64,000 nt of DNA from an uncultured Acidobacteriota bacterium (GTDB taxonomy: Bacteria; Acidobacteriota; Terriglobia; Bryobacterales; Bryobacteraceae), in contig CADEFT010000018.1 in the NCBI GenBank assembly GCA_902826685.1, positions 78,961-142,960 on the forward strand, written 5' to 3'. Made by a program: the position numbers and the translations under genes. The stretch's first letter is position 1. Each line of letters begins with the position of its first letter. Positions 17,365-26,378 of the stretch are shown in pieces. The notes under the pieces are model-generated. The model saw only the letters and a program-made list of their open reading frames with translations, was not told the DNA's origin and ran no database searches.

Positions 17365-18360
17365 TCAGGGTGCGGACTGCCAACGAAGAATGCCATATCC
17401 AATCTGCCCGTTCAACTGTTCATCCGGGCGGGCCACGTTGCCTCCTCCAAACCAGACGCGAATGCCTTCTGGCACCGGATCCACGGTGGCGTCGCAGACC
17501 ACTTTCGAATTCCAATCGCTTGAGCCGGCGATCAGCGGGGCGGGCAGGCGCGTCCAGCGGACGCCGTCGGGCGAGGAGGCAAGACCCATGCGGCGATTCT
17601 CGCGGCGGTCGCGCCCGGTGTAGAGCATCCAATAGAGGCCGTTGGCATGCCAGACGGCAGGCTCGCCGAGTCCGTTTTCGTCGAACGATCCGTACTCGCC
17701 GAGTTCGAGAATTGGGTTTGAACGCAGCCGCGTCCATTCAACGCCGTTATCCGAGCGCGCCACTCCGAGGCGCTGCCGCATGGCGCGATCCTGGCCGAGG
17801 TAGAACATATAAAAGACGCCGCCGAGCCGGATGACATAGGGGTCGGCCACGCCGCGCTCATCCCAGCTTCCGCGTGGACCGGGATCGAGGACCGGCCGCG
17901 GCGTCTTCCGCCACGAAATGCCGTCGGAGGAAGTGGCGAGTCCGATACGCGGCACGCGCCCGCCCTGGTACCAGTAGAGGAACTCGCCTCCGGCTTCGAT
18001 CGCGGAGCCATTGGCGGCGATGTAGCCCGCTTCCCAATCGAGCGAGGGCGATAACACCTTTCCTTTGCGCGACCAAACCAAGCCATCGGTGGAAGTGGCG
18101 AGGCCGGTGTGCCACGTCCTGCCGTCATAGCCCGAATAGAAATTGAAAAGCGTGTCCCCGCGCCGGGTGACGGAAGGATTGAGCGTATCGACGCCGTCCC
18201 ATTCGCCCGCGGCTCCGCGGGGCAGGACCGGGTCCGGCCGGGGCTGCCAGACATAGGCGCCGGGCGCTGGGGCACGTTCGACGCGGGGTAAGGTGAAATC
18301 GTCATAGCGCCCGCAGCCGGCCGCCAGCAGCACCATGGCTGTAACAGCGGCGCGACTCAT
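17365..18360 (-). CDS. Lipoprotein with five-bladed beta-propeller resembling GH43/GH130-type enzymes
   Basis: A 331-residue protein with a lipoprotein signal: LLAAGC places the lipid Cys at residue 16. The rest repeats a blade unit of the form (L/I)ATS-x-DG-x-x-W (for example GLATSTDGLVW, LATSSDGISWRK, VARSDNGVEWTR, LASSPDGVRWTR), typical of the five-bladed glycosidase propeller families. An Asp in ADPYVI and a Glu in GEPAVW occupy plausible substrate-site positions. The sugar is unknown, and it could be non-catalytic. Its ATG overlaps the stop of the sensor kinase gene (ATGA). Confidence 0.65.
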   Translation of the reverse strand: MSRAAVTAMVLLAAGCGRYDDFTLPRVERAPAPGAYVWQPRPDPVLPRGAAGEWDGVDTLNPSVTRRGDTLFNFYSGYDGRTWHTGLATSTDGLVWSRKGKVLSPSLDWEAGYIAANGSAIEAGGEFLYWYQGGRVPRIGLATSSDGISWRKTPRPVLDPGPRGSWDERGVADPYVIRLGGVFYMFYLGQDRAMRQRLGVARSDNGVEWTRLRSNPILELGEYGSFDENGLGEPAVWHANGLYWMLYTGRDRRENRRMGLASSPDGVRWTRLPAPLIAGSSDWNSKVVCDATVDPVPEGIRVWFGGGNVARPDEQLNGQIGYGILRWQSAP

Positions 18361-19505
18361 AGGGGCACGCGGATGCGAAGCACGGCGCCGCGGCCCGGAT
18401 GCGATTCGAGCGTCATGTCGCCGTTGAGCGTGCGCAGCCGGCGTTTGATGCTTTCCGGCCCCATGCGCATCAGCTCCAATTCCTCCAGGTTGAAGGTGCC
18501 GCCAAAGGGGAAGCCAGCGCCATCGTCCTCCACGTTCACCACCAGGGAGCCGTCGCGCCGCTCGGCGGTGAGGGCGAGCTTGGTGGCTTTCGAGTGCTTT
18601 TGCGCATTGTGCAGCGCCTCGCGGATGATCTGCAGAACCTCGTGCGAGGTTTCGGGTTCGAGTCCGCTCATGGCGTCGCCCACGTTCCAGTTCAAGGCGA
18701 TGCCGCTGGTTTTCTGGAAATCCTCGGCGATCTGGCGGACGCTGGTGGTGGGGGAGCCATCCTGGGACATGCGCATGCTGCGCACGAAGGCGCGCAGATC
18801 GGTGATCTGTTTTTTGCAGATATCCTGGAGTTCCACCAGTTCGTTGACGGCCGCCTCTTTGCTGCGGTCGAGCAGGCGCCTGATGATTTCAAGCCGCATC
18901 TGAAAGCTGATGAAGCTTTGCAGAGGACCGTCGTGAAAATCGGCGGCGATGCGCTGGCGTTCGAGTTCGCGCGAGGCTTCGGCCTCGCCACGGTAGTAGA
19001 CCGTTTGCTTCATCGTATGCGACAGGCGCTTTTCGAGAATCTCTTTCTGCAGGCCGGCGACGATGGCGATCACGCTGCCGGCGACGAATACGGGGGCGAC
19101 GGCGGTGGGGTAATCATGGCCCGCGGCGAGAGAGAATACGATGGCGACTGCCGACACCAGAACGATCTCGCGAAAGCTGTGGTAAACCACGGCGGAAACG
19201 ATGGCCGACAGGAACAGCAGCGCGGCCAGCCATCCATACCGGTCCGGCGGATTGGCGATCACCACCAGCAGGATGATGACGTCGATGATGAGGCGCAGAA
19301 GGTCGGCCCGGCCTTCGTCATAGCGCTCCCACCAGACGGCGAAAATCGCATAGGCGGCGTAGGCGAGATAGGTGGCGGCCACCGGGGAACCGGGCGTCCA
19401 GGCGGGATGCAATTCGACGAAGGCCAGCACCGCGGCCAGCAGCGCGCGGAGAAGGCCGAGGGCTATCTTCCAATGTTCCGGAACGAGGAGCTTTTCGCTG
19501 TGCAA
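18357..19505 (-). CDS. NarL-type sensor histidine kinase, no adjacent response regulator
   Basis: A 382-residue membrane kinase. Residues 15-155 hold five or six hydrophobic helices and no separate extracellular domain. The HisKA_3 dimerisation helix carries the phospho-acceptor in RIAADFHDGPLQS (His191), and the HATPase domain has REALHNAQKHSKAT (N box) and EDDGAGFPF (G1), ending in HPGRGAVLRIRVPL. The partner should be a LuxR/NarL-type response regulator, but none is in the window. It overlaps the beta-propeller lipoprotein gene by 4 bp, which hints at linked function. Confidence 0.85.
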   Translation of the reverse strand: MHSEKLLVPEHWKIALGLLRALLAAVLAFVELHPAWTPGSPVAATYLAYAAYAIFAVWWERYDEGRADLLRLIIDVIILLVVIANPPDRYGWLAALLFLSAIVSAVVYHSFREIVLVSAVAIVFSLAAGHDYPTAVAPVFVAGSVIAIVAGLQKEILEKRLSHTMKQTVYYRGEAEASRELERQRIAADFHDGPLQSFISFQMRLEIIRRLLDRSKEAAVNELVELQDICKKQITDLRAFVRSMRMSQDGSPTTSVRQIAEDFQKTSGIALNWNVGDAMSGLEPETSHEVLQIIREALHNAQKHSKATKLALTAERRDGSLVVNVEDDGAGFPFGGTFNLEELELMRMGPESIKRRLRTLNGDMTLESHPGRGAVLRIRVPL

Positions 19506-19514
19506 GAGCCGCCC

Positions 19515-20201
19515 CTAATCGGCGTAGGATGGCGATGGGCCGGGCGCGCTCTTCTTCATCAGGAGCTTGCCCAGCCCCACCACCAGCAACGTGGTGAACG
19601 CCTGCCATACCCAATGCGCCCAGTGCGGCGGATGCAGGGCGCGTACCACCACCGGATCGGTAATCATCATCTCGCCGCCCACGCGGCCGAGAATCGCGGC
19701 GCCAATCCAGACGATGGCCGGGTATTTGTTCATGAGGCCGCTTAAAAGGTTGCTGGTGAAGACCACGAACGGAATGCTCAACCCGAGCCCGAACAGCAGC
19801 AGCCACGGATTGCCTTTCGACGCCGCGGCGACCGCCAGTATGTTGTCGGTGGACATCGTAATATCGGCGATGAGAATGTACCAGATGGCCTGGCGCAGGT
19901 TGGTCGCTTCCTTGCCCGATTCGTTGTCCAGGGCGGAATCGGATAACAGCTTGACGCCGATCCAAAGAATGGCGATGCCGCCGACAAGCTTGATCCACGG
20001 CATCTGCAGGAGCTTGGCAGCGAAGAAAGTAAGCACAACGCGCAGCACCACGGCGAAGCCCGCGCCGATCAGAACGCCCTTGCGGCGCTGCTCAGGGGGA
20101 AGCGACCGAACGGCAAGCGCGATGATGACCGCGTTATCGCCCGCAAGCAGGATATCGATGAAAACGATGGTAAGTGCGCTGAAAAGGATCTGCGTGTCCA
20201 T
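19515..20201 (-). CDS. TerC/YjbE-type integral membrane protein
   Basis: A 228-residue protein with seven hydrophobic helices. The two signature acidic helices of the TerC family are present: ILLAGDNAVIIALA (residues 17-30) and ADITMSTDNILAVAAA (near residue 112). Family members are linked to metal efflux, especially manganese loading of exported proteins; tellurite resistance is not implied. Located 9 bp upstream of the histidine kinase gene on the same strand. Confidence 0.85.
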   Translation of the reverse strand: MDTQILFSALTIVFIDILLAGDNAVIIALAVRSLPPEQRRKGVLIGAGFAVVLRVVLTFFAAKLLQMPWIKLVGGIAILWIGVKLLSDSALDNESGKEATNLRQAIWYILIADITMSTDNILAVAAASKGNPWLLLFGLGLSIPFVVFTSNLLSGLMNKYPAIVWIGAAILGRVGGEMMITDPVVVRALHPPHWAHWVWQAFTTLLVVGLGKLLMKKSAPGPSPSYAD

Positions 20202-20253
20202 AAGGCGGGTACGGCCGCGCTCTCTTTTATTCTAATCTACGCGGCCCACTCGC

Positions 20254-21213
20254 TTACGACAGCTTCCAACGCCCTTCGCGCTGCAGCCGTTCGTAACCTT
20301 CGAGCGTGCGCTCCAGGCCCGTCTCAAGCGAAGTCTTCGGAATATCCGGTACCGCGGCGCGCAGAGCGGAATCGTCCATACGATAAGCCACCGGAACCTG
20401 CGGCCCTGCGGCGCTAATGAGTTCGGCCGCGCCCGGGCGTAATTTCTCCAGGGTCTTCACGATGTCGTCCATGTGGACGACGTCGCCGGCGAGGTTGAAG
20501 ACATGAGCGCCTTCCACGTTCGACAACGCACAGCGAATGAACGACTCGGCCACATCCTCGACATATTGCAGGTCCATAAACCCGCCGAGCGGGATCTGGA
20601 ACTTCTTACCCGCCACCACGTGTTTGACGGCTGTGGTGGGCGCCGCGGTCAGACCGATATCGCGGCCGATGCCATAAACGGTCCAGGGCCGGATGCCGAC
20701 GCTCGAAATGCCGCTGGCCGTATAGAACACCCGGGCGTTGCCTTCGTTGGCCTGCTTGAAGACGCCGTAGTGAGTGGCGGGCTTGGTGGGGTCGGCTTCG
20801 GAAAGGGCGCGATCTTCGTAGGCGTCTTCGGGCCCCCACACGGCGGAGGAACTGGCATAGACCACTCGCACAGGACGGCCGGCATCGCGGGCGCCTTCAA
20901 ACACGTTGAGCGTGCCGATGACATCCACCATTCCACCCTTCACGGGATTGGCCTGGCAGAACGGCATCAGTACCGCCGCCAGATGAACGATATGCGTCAC
21001 GCCGTCTTTCACCACGGCCTTGGTACGATCGGTGTCCTCGATGGAACCCGTCTCGATCCGGAGCGAGCGCCGCTCACCGGCTTCCGTGATCAACTCAAGC
21101 CGCGCCGGATTCGGATCCAGATCGTAAATCAAAACATCCAGACCGCGTTTCAACAGCCCGCGCACGACCCAGGCGCCAATACAGCCTTGAGCGCCGGTGA
21201 CAAGAACTCGCAT
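20254..21213 (-). CDS. NAD-dependent epimerase/dehydratase (extended SDR)
   Basis: A 319-residue enzyme starting at ATG 21213, which places the NAD-binding GAQGCIGAWV motif at residues 7-16. The catalytic Tyr-Lys pair is in HYGVFKQANE near residue 150, with a Ser-rich YASSSAVWG strand before it. Length and order fit nucleotide-sugar epimerases or sugar-acid dehydrogenases; substrate unknown. It lies divergent to an enolase-superfamily sugar-acid dehydratase, 37 bp apart, which suggests a shared sugar-acid pathway and regulation (inference). Confidence 0.82.
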   Translation of the reverse strand: MRVLVTGAQGCIGAWVVRGLLKRGLDVLIYDLDPNPARLELITEAGERRSLRIETGSIEDTDRTKAVVKDGVTHIVHLAAVLMPFCQANPVKGGMVDVIGTLNVFEGARDAGRPVRVVYASSSAVWGPEDAYEDRALSEADPTKPATHYGVFKQANEGNARVFYTASGISSVGIRPWTVYGIGRDIGLTAAPTTAVKHVVAGKKFQIPLGGFMDLQYVEDVAESFIRCALSNVEGAHVFNLAGDVVHMDDIVKTLEKLRPGAAELISAAGPQVPVAYRMDDSALRAAVPDIPKTSLETGLERTLEGYERLQREGRWKLS

Positions 21214-21250
21214 CCATCCTCCCAATCCTGGTAACGTGACAGTTTCGAAT

Positions 21251-22492
21251 ATGCGAATCACGAATCTTACCACGGCGGTTCTCGAGGCCAACTTCGATTG
21301 GACCATCGTCAAACTGGAAACCGACGCCAAGGTTACCGGCTATGGAGAAGCCTTCTGCGGACCGGGCGTCACCGCGATTATCCGCGAGTTTCGCGAGGTG
21401 CTGATCGGCGAGGAATTGGATTCCATCGACCGGCTGATCCGCAAGATGAAGGCGCGGGTGGCGTACTGCTCTCCGGGCCTGGTGCTGCACGCGGTGTTCG
21501 GCATCGAGGCGGCGGCGCTCGATGCGATCGGCAAGCGCCACAAGATGCCGGTCTGGCAGATTCTGGGCGGTAAGTATCGCGACAAGGTGCCGGTTTACGC
21601 CGATTGCCACGGGGGCGACGCGCTTTCCTCCATTACGCCTTTGCTGCAGCCGCGGACGCCGCAGTGGATGACGGCGGGCGAAGCGCGCAAGACCGCCATT
21701 AGCGTGAAGCATCATGGCTGGGATGCGACGCAGAAGGAAGACCTGACGCCGGAATCCTACGCCGAACGGGCGCGGGAGATGGCGGCGCGCGGATTCACGA
21801 TGCTGAAGTTCGACGTAGACGTACCGACTCCGTATGAGACGGACGAATACAATCGCGACCTGAGCCGCGCCGAGATCGAATTCGCCGCCGCCCTGGTGGC
21901 GGGCGTGCGGCAGGCGGTGGGTCCGCATATCGGCCTCGCGGTCGATTGCCATTGGAACTACGGCGTGCAGGCGGCGGTGGAAGTGGCTCGCGCGGTGGAA
22001 CCCTGCCATCTGCTGTGGCTCGAAGATCCGCTGCCGCCTGAGAATATCGCCGCGTTCCAGGTGGTGCAGAAGGCGACGCGGACCCCTATCGCAACGGGAG
22101 AGAACCATTTCACACGCACCGATTTCCAGCGACTGATCGTGGAAGGCGGGCTGCGCGTGCTCGCTCCGGATGTGCAGAAAATCGGGTTGTGGGAAGGGCG
22201 CAAGGCGGGCGAGATCGCCGACATGCACTATGTGAATCTGACGCTGCACAATATCAGCGGACCGCTGGGTACGATGGCCGGCGTTCACCTGGCGGCAGCG
22301 ATTCCCAACCTGCTGGCGCTGGAGTGGCACGCCGCCAGCGTTCCTTTCTTCGACGAATTGGTGAAGGGCGCCAAGAAGCCGATGATCCAGAACGGAAAGA
22401 TCGTCGTGCCTGGAAAGCCGGGTCTGGGTATTGAGATCGACGAGGACGTCGCGCACAAATATCGCAAGCCCGGGGAGAAGTTTTTTGAGTAG
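21251..22492 (+). CDS. Mandelate racemase/muconate lactonizing-type dehydratase (enolase superfamily)
   Basis: A 413-residue enolase-superfamily protein. Metal ligands are visible in order: Asp in AVDCHWN (about residue 235), Glu in WLEDPLP (about 260) and Glu in TGENHF (about 285). A Lys in MLKFDVD lies on the second barrel strand, and a late His in TLHNISGP is a candidate catalytic acid. This pattern fits acid-sugar dehydratases of the gluconate/galactonate type. ATG 21251 is chosen because the conserved domain starts at once after it. The end overlaps the zinc-ribbon gene by 8 bp. Confidence 0.82.
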   Translation: MRITNLTTAVLEANFDWTIVKLETDAKVTGYGEAFCGPGVTAIIREFREVLIGEELDSIDRLIRKMKARVAYCSPGLVLHAVFGIEAAALDAIGKRHKMPVWQILGGKYRDKVPVYADCHGGDALSSITPLLQPRTPQWMTAGEARKTAISVKHHGWDATQKEDLTPESYAERAREMAARGFTMLKFDVDVPTPYETDEYNRDLSRAEIEFAAALVAGVRQAVGPHIGLAVDCHWNYGVQAAVEVARAVEPCHLLWLEDPLPPENIAAFQVVQKATRTPIATGENHFTRTDFQRLIVEGGLRVLAPDVQKIGLWEGRKAGEIADMHYVNLTLHNISGPLGTMAGVHLAAAIPNLLALEWHAASVPFFDELVKGAKKPMIQNGKIVVPGKPGLGIEIDEDVAHKYRKPGEKFFE

Positions 22493-22802
22493 CACGCGCA
22501 AGCTGGCGATCGCCTGCCCGCACTGCGGATCGACGGATACGTTCTATAGCTGCGAACCCAAGTGCTGTTTCAACCACGTCTGCGGCGATTGCAGGGGAAC
22601 GTTCGAGCCCGTGACCAAAGCTACGGGCGCGGTACGGCGCGGCCTCACGCCGCCCGATCCGCTGCCCGATCCGAGCGAGCCCGCGGTCGCCTGTGCCAAG
22701 TGCGAATCGGTGGCCGTGTTCACCGCCGAAGACGAAGCGCTGGTGTGCACCGATTGCGGCGCGGTTCTTGAAATGGAGCTGACCGAACTGGCGCCGCCTT
22801 AA
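22485..22802 (+). CDS. Small double zinc-ribbon protein
   Basis: A 105-residue protein with a TTG start at 22485: a GGAG site at 22474-22477 sits 7 bp upstream. Two Cys4 sets are visible: CPHC with CCFNHVCGDC near the N-terminus, and CAKC with CTDC near residues 68-90, so it probably binds two zinc ions. Function unknown; such proteins often bind nucleic acid or act as metal adaptors. Coupled to the enolase-superfamily gene by an 8-bp overlap; its stop overlaps that of mtnA. Confidence 0.7.
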   Translation: MSSTRKLAIACPHCGSTDTFYSCEPKCCFNHVCGDCRGTFEPVTKATGAVRRGLTPPDPLPDPSEPAVACAKCESVAVFTAEDEALVCTDCGAVLEMELTELAPP

Positions 22803-23809
22803 CTGGCGAGGCGAGTCAACGATTCTTCGTAAGGCGCCCGCGCCACTCCTTTTTCCGTGATGATGGCGGTCACGTAGCGAAACGGCGTGACATCGAAGGC
22901 GGGGTTTTCGACGGCGATGCCTTCGGGCGCGACGGGCACTCCGAAGACGTGCGTCACTTCGGCGGCGGCGCGCTGCTCGATGGGAATCTCATCGCCGCTT
23001 GAAAGCGTCAAGTCGAGGGTTGATATCGGAGCCGCCACATAGAACGGCACGTTGTTTTCCTTGGCCAGCACGGCCACCGAATAGGTACCGATTTTGTTGG
23101 CTACGTCGCCGTTGCGCGCAATGCGGTCGGCGCCCACCACTACGCAGCCGATGCGGCCCGACTTGAGAAAATGGCCGGCCATGTTGTCGGTGATCAGGCT
23201 GGTTTCAATGCCATCCTGCTGAAGTTCCCAGGCCGTCAGACGAGCGCCTTGCAGGAAGGGCCGCGTCTCATCGGCGAACACCGCGATCTTCTTCCCGCTT
23301 TCCACCGCCGCGCGGATGACGCCAAGGGCGGTGCCGTAGCCGGCGGTGGCCAGGGCGCCGGCGTTGCAATGCGTCAGCACGACTTTGCCGTCGGGAACCA
23401 GGCTCGCGCCGTTAGCCCCGATCGCGCGGCAGATGGCGACGTCTTCGATCTTGATCCGCCTGGCCTCCTCGATCAGAAGAGCGCGCTGTTGCTCGACCGG
23501 CCTGGAGGATAGCGATCGCGCCAGTGTCTTCATGCGGTCGATGGCCCAGAAAAGATTCACCGCCGTAGGGCGGGTGGCCGCCAGCGTATCGCAGATCGTA
23601 TCGAGGCTCGCCTCGCCTTTCTGGATCCCGATGGCCACGCCCATGGCGGCCGCCACGCCGATGGCCGGCGCGCCGCGGATCACCATGCCGCGAATCGCCT
23701 CGGCCACTTCCTTGTAGTCGCGGCAGGTGACGTACACGGTTTCGCGTGGCAGGCGGGTCTGATCGATCATGACCACGCCCCGATCGGTCCATTCGATGGT
23801 TTCAACCAT
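22799..23809 (-). CDS. mtnA: S-methyl-5-thioribose-1-phosphate isomerase MtnA
   Basis: A 336-residue protein of normal MtnA length. The signature RGAPAIGVAAAMG is at residues 45-57, the catalytic Cys lies in LTHCNAGALAT (about residue 150) and the catalytic Asp in VVVGADRIARNGD (about residue 225). It converts methylthioribose-1-phosphate to methylthioribulose-1-phosphate in the methionine salvage pathway. No other salvage gene is in the window. Confidence 0.92.
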   Translation of the reverse strand: MVETIEWTDRGVVMIDQTRLPRETVYVTCRDYKEVAEAIRGMVIRGAPAIGVAAAMGVAIGIQKGEASLDTICDTLAATRPTAVNLFWAIDRMKTLARSLSSRPVEQQRALLIEEARRIKIEDVAICRAIGANGASLVPDGKVVLTHCNAGALATAGYGTALGVIRAAVESGKKIAVFADETRPFLQGARLTAWELQQDGIETSLITDNMAGHFLKSGRIGCVVVGADRIARNGDVANKIGTYSVAVLAKENNVPFYVAAPISTLDLTLSSGDEIPIEQRAAAEVTHVFGVPVAPEGIAVENPAFDVTPFRYVTAIITEKGVARAPYEESLTRLAS

Positions 23810-23870
23810 AACTATCCAGAAGAGCCGATTTGCCGGGGCCGGCGCAAGTCCGGACTGTTATGCTGTGACT

Positions 23871-24233
23871 ATGAAATCCGCACTTCGCGCATTGGTACTC
23901 GGATCGGCGCTCGTGGCGGCGCTGGGCGGCCAGACCGCGGCCCCCGCACCCGATGGGACCACGATCGTGGACGTCCGCAACGGCGATCAGACCGGCAAGC
24001 TGATGATCAAAGACACCACGCTCGCCTTTGAATCGCTTACCGACGCCAAGCACTCGCGGACGTGGCCGTACGCCGAGATTCGCAGCATCGAAAAGCCGAA
24101 GAGCGAATTGCGGATCAAGCCGTTCAAGGGCTCGCGCTACGACTTCCAGTTTAAGGATAAGAAGCTGCGCGACCGGCTTTATGAGCAGATTTCGCAGCGT
24201 GTGGTGATGGCGCGGCAGGGCGTGCGCAAGTAG
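23871..24233 (+). CDS. Small secreted protein of unknown function
   Basis: A 120-residue protein. ATG 23871 gives a signal peptide of about 22 residues (LVLGSALVAALGGQ). The mature part is short, with charged strands (GDQTGKLMIKDTTLAFES, RTWPYAEIRSIEKP) that suggest a compact beta fold like a PH or SH3-like barrel; no family is recognised. The minus-strand amidohydrolase ends directly at its stop, so it stands alone. Confidence 0.6.
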   Translation: MKSALRALVLGSALVAALGGQTAAPAPDGTTIVDVRNGDQTGKLMIKDTTLAFESLTDAKHSRTWPYAEIRSIEKPKSELRIKPFKGSRYDFQFKDKKLRDRLYEQISQRVVMARQGVRK

Positions 24234-25466
24234 CTATTTCGGCACCCGATTGCCCGCGATCCATACCGAGGCGATGGACTTGGTGTTACGGATATCGGCC
24301 AGCGGATCGCGGTCCAGCACGACGAAATCGGCCCACGATCCTTTGACGACGGCTCCCACCGCTTCCATCTTCATGGCCTTGGCCGCGCCATCGGTGGCCG
24401 ATTTCAAAACCTGCGCGGGCGTCAACCCGGCTTCGGCCATCATCTCCATTTCCAGGTGCTCGAAGTAGCCTTCGAAACGCTCCGGATTGGGCCCGGAGTC
24501 GGTTCCCATGACGATCGTCACACCGGCATCGGCGGCCTTCTTCAGGTTCCGCTTGGCCGTTGGCAGGGCCGCCTTGTAGGCTTGGGCCGCCCGCGCTTTT
24601 GCCATCGCCTGCTGGCGCTTGGGCTCTTGCAACTGGGCTACCAGCGCGCGGTCGGCTTCGCGCAGAAAGAACGGATCGGAGAAGAACGCCGGCACCGATT
24701 CGTAGATGAACGTGGAGATTTCGCGCGTCAACGTGGGGCAATAGGGGATGTTGCGTTTCTTCATCAGCGCCAGAAATTCATCGTCGATCTCTTTGTCGCG
24801 CACGCTATGGGCGATCATGTCGGCGCCTGAGCGCAGCAGATCCTTGGCGTCTTCGAGGTAGAAGATGTGCGCCGCCACGCGAAGTCCGCGCTTGTGCGAT
24901 TCCTCGATCACGGCGCGATACACTTCCGGCTTCATTTTTTCTGACGTGCCCAGTTGATCGTCCACGCGAATCTTGATGATGTCGGGCTTCAGAGCCGCCA
25001 CCTTCGCCACCATTTGCCGGGCTTCTTCCGGCGTCTTGCCGGTAATCACGTCGCCTGAAAGATAGAGGCGGGCGCGATCGAGCGAAGACGTTTGCTGCAT
25101 CTGCCGGGCTTCGAACGCGGGCGGCTGCTCACCGCCCAGGCTCCAAAGGCTGGTCACGCCGTAGCGGGCGAACAGGCTGAGTTGGCGTCGCGTATTTTCC
25201 GCCGTGTAGGCGCGCGGCTTCAGCCCGTCGACATCGGAAATGTGCACGTGCGTCGAGATCAGGCCGGGGATGATGTATTTGCCGGAGAGATCGATCGCTT
25301 CGGCTCCACGCGGAGGCTTGGCTTTGCCCACCGCCTCCACCTTGCCGTTGCGAACCACGATGTTGGTTTCGGCGCCGCCCAGGCGGCCGCCGGTGAAAAC
25401 TTTGACGCCGGATTGCGCGGTGGCCGCGGCTTGAACCATCAACCACACCATGAGGAATCGCATCAT
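24234..25466 (-). CDS. Exported amidohydrolase (imidazolonepropionase-like)
   Basis: A 410-residue protein with a signal peptide (about residues 1-17) and an amidohydrolase barrel. Metal-site motifs appear in order: STHVHISD near residue 75, a Lys in DIIKIRVDD near 167, His in VAAHIFY near 198 and AHSV near 220, and MGTDSGPN near residue 318. The final strand (WADFVVLDRDPLADI) closes the usual N/C-terminal beta sandwich. Substrates of such exported members are often peptides or cyclic amides; here it is unknown. Confidence 0.83.
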   Translation of the reverse strand: MMRFLMVWLMVQAAATAQSGVKVFTGGRLGGAETNIVVRNGKVEAVGKAKPPRGAEAIDLSGKYIIPGLISTHVHISDVDGLKPRAYTAENTRRQLSLFARYGVTSLWSLGGEQPPAFEARQMQQTSSLDRARLYLSGDVITGKTPEEARQMVAKVAALKPDIIKIRVDDQLGTSEKMKPEVYRAVIEESHKRGLRVAAHIFYLEDAKDLLRSGADMIAHSVRDKEIDDEFLALMKKRNIPYCPTLTREISTFIYESVPAFFSDPFFLREADRALVAQLQEPKRQQAMAKARAAQAYKAALPTAKRNLKKAADAGVTIVMGTDSGPNPERFEGYFEHLEMEMMAEAGLTPAQVLKSATDGAAKAMKMEAVGAVVKGSWADFVVLDRDPLADIRNTKSIASVWIAGNRVPK

Positions 25467-25513
25467 GAGGGTTATCGTACATCAGGAACCCGGGCAGCCC
25501 GTTTTATAATCGC

Positions 25514-26302
25514 GTGGTGCCGCCGCGCCATTCGCTTTATGTGGAACGTATCGCCGGCGCCGAGGATTTGCCCGTGCTGGTGTTTCTGCATCACGGGCTT
25601 GGCAGCGTGGCGCAGTGGCGCGATTTTCCGCGCCGGCTGGCCGAGGCCACCGGCTGCCCCGCGCTCGTTTACGATCGCACCGGGCACGGTCAATCGCCGC
25701 CGCTCACGGCGCCGCGGTCCGTTCGCTATCACTACGAGGAAGCCGGCCGGCTCCACGAGTTGCTCGAAGGCGAAGCGATCGCCGATTTCATCCTGGTTGG
25801 GCACAGCGACGGCGGCACGATTGCGCTGATCTATCCCTCGCTCGGCGGCGTGCAGCCGCGCGGCATCGTTTGCGAGGCGGCTCATGTGTTTGTCGAAAAT
25901 TGCACCCGCGAGGGAATTCGCCAGGTGCTGGCCACCTGGCGCGACGGGCTTCGCCACAAACTGGAGCGGTATCACGGCAGTAAGACGGACGCTCTTTTTC
26001 TGAACTGGTCGGGCGTCTGGCTTTCGCCTGACTTCGACGGGTTCAACTGCTGCGACCTGTTGCCTCGCGTCGCCTGTCCGGTCTTGGCCTTACAGGGAAG
26101 CGAAGATCCGTACGGCAGCAGTCTGCAACCCGAGGCGATCGCCAAGTACACGGGCGCGGCCATCGCCGAAATCCCGGAGTGCGGGCACGACCCTCATCAG
26201 GAGCGGCCGGAGCGGACGCTTTCGGTGATGGCCGAATGGATACGAGCGGTAACTTTGGCGCCAGCGGTAACCATTAAAGCCCCCCGGACGTCACCTTGTT
26301 AG
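25514..26302 (+). CDS. Alpha/beta hydrolase
   Basis: A 262-residue cytoplasmic alpha/beta hydrolase. The start is one of two adjacent GTGs (25514 or 25517), as no ATG occurs before the conserved part. Oxyanion segment FLHHGLGS, nucleophile elbow GHSDGG (Ser near residue 97), an Asp in LQGSEDPYG and the final His in PECGHDPHQERP make a complete triad. Substrate unknown. It is divergent from the amidohydrolase with a 47-bp gap. Confidence 0.8.
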   Translation: MVPPRHSLYVERIAGAEDLPVLVFLHHGLGSVAQWRDFPRRLAEATGCPALVYDRTGHGQSPPLTAPRSVRYHYEEAGRLHELLEGEAIADFILVGHSDGGTIALIYPSLGGVQPRGIVCEAAHVFVENCTREGIRQVLATWRDGLRHKLERYHGSKTDALFLNWSGVWLSPDFDGFNCCDLLPRVACPVLALQGSEDPYGSSLQPEAIAKYTGAAIAEIPECGHDPHQERPERTLSVMAEWIRAVTLAPAVTIKAPRTSPC

Positions 26303-26378
26303 CTAGTTCCCGTTTGACTGATCGATAATCAGCCCGCGATACGGGGCGAACGCGATCAGCACCAGTTGATAGCCTTGC

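Noticed and set aside
21095..22501. 468-codon minus-strand frame opposite the enolase-superfamily gene
   Set aside because: The plus strand has the complete metal-ligand set; the minus frame is His/Arg-rich with no recognisable fold. The same holds for long antisense frames at 38208-39914 and 45169-46527.
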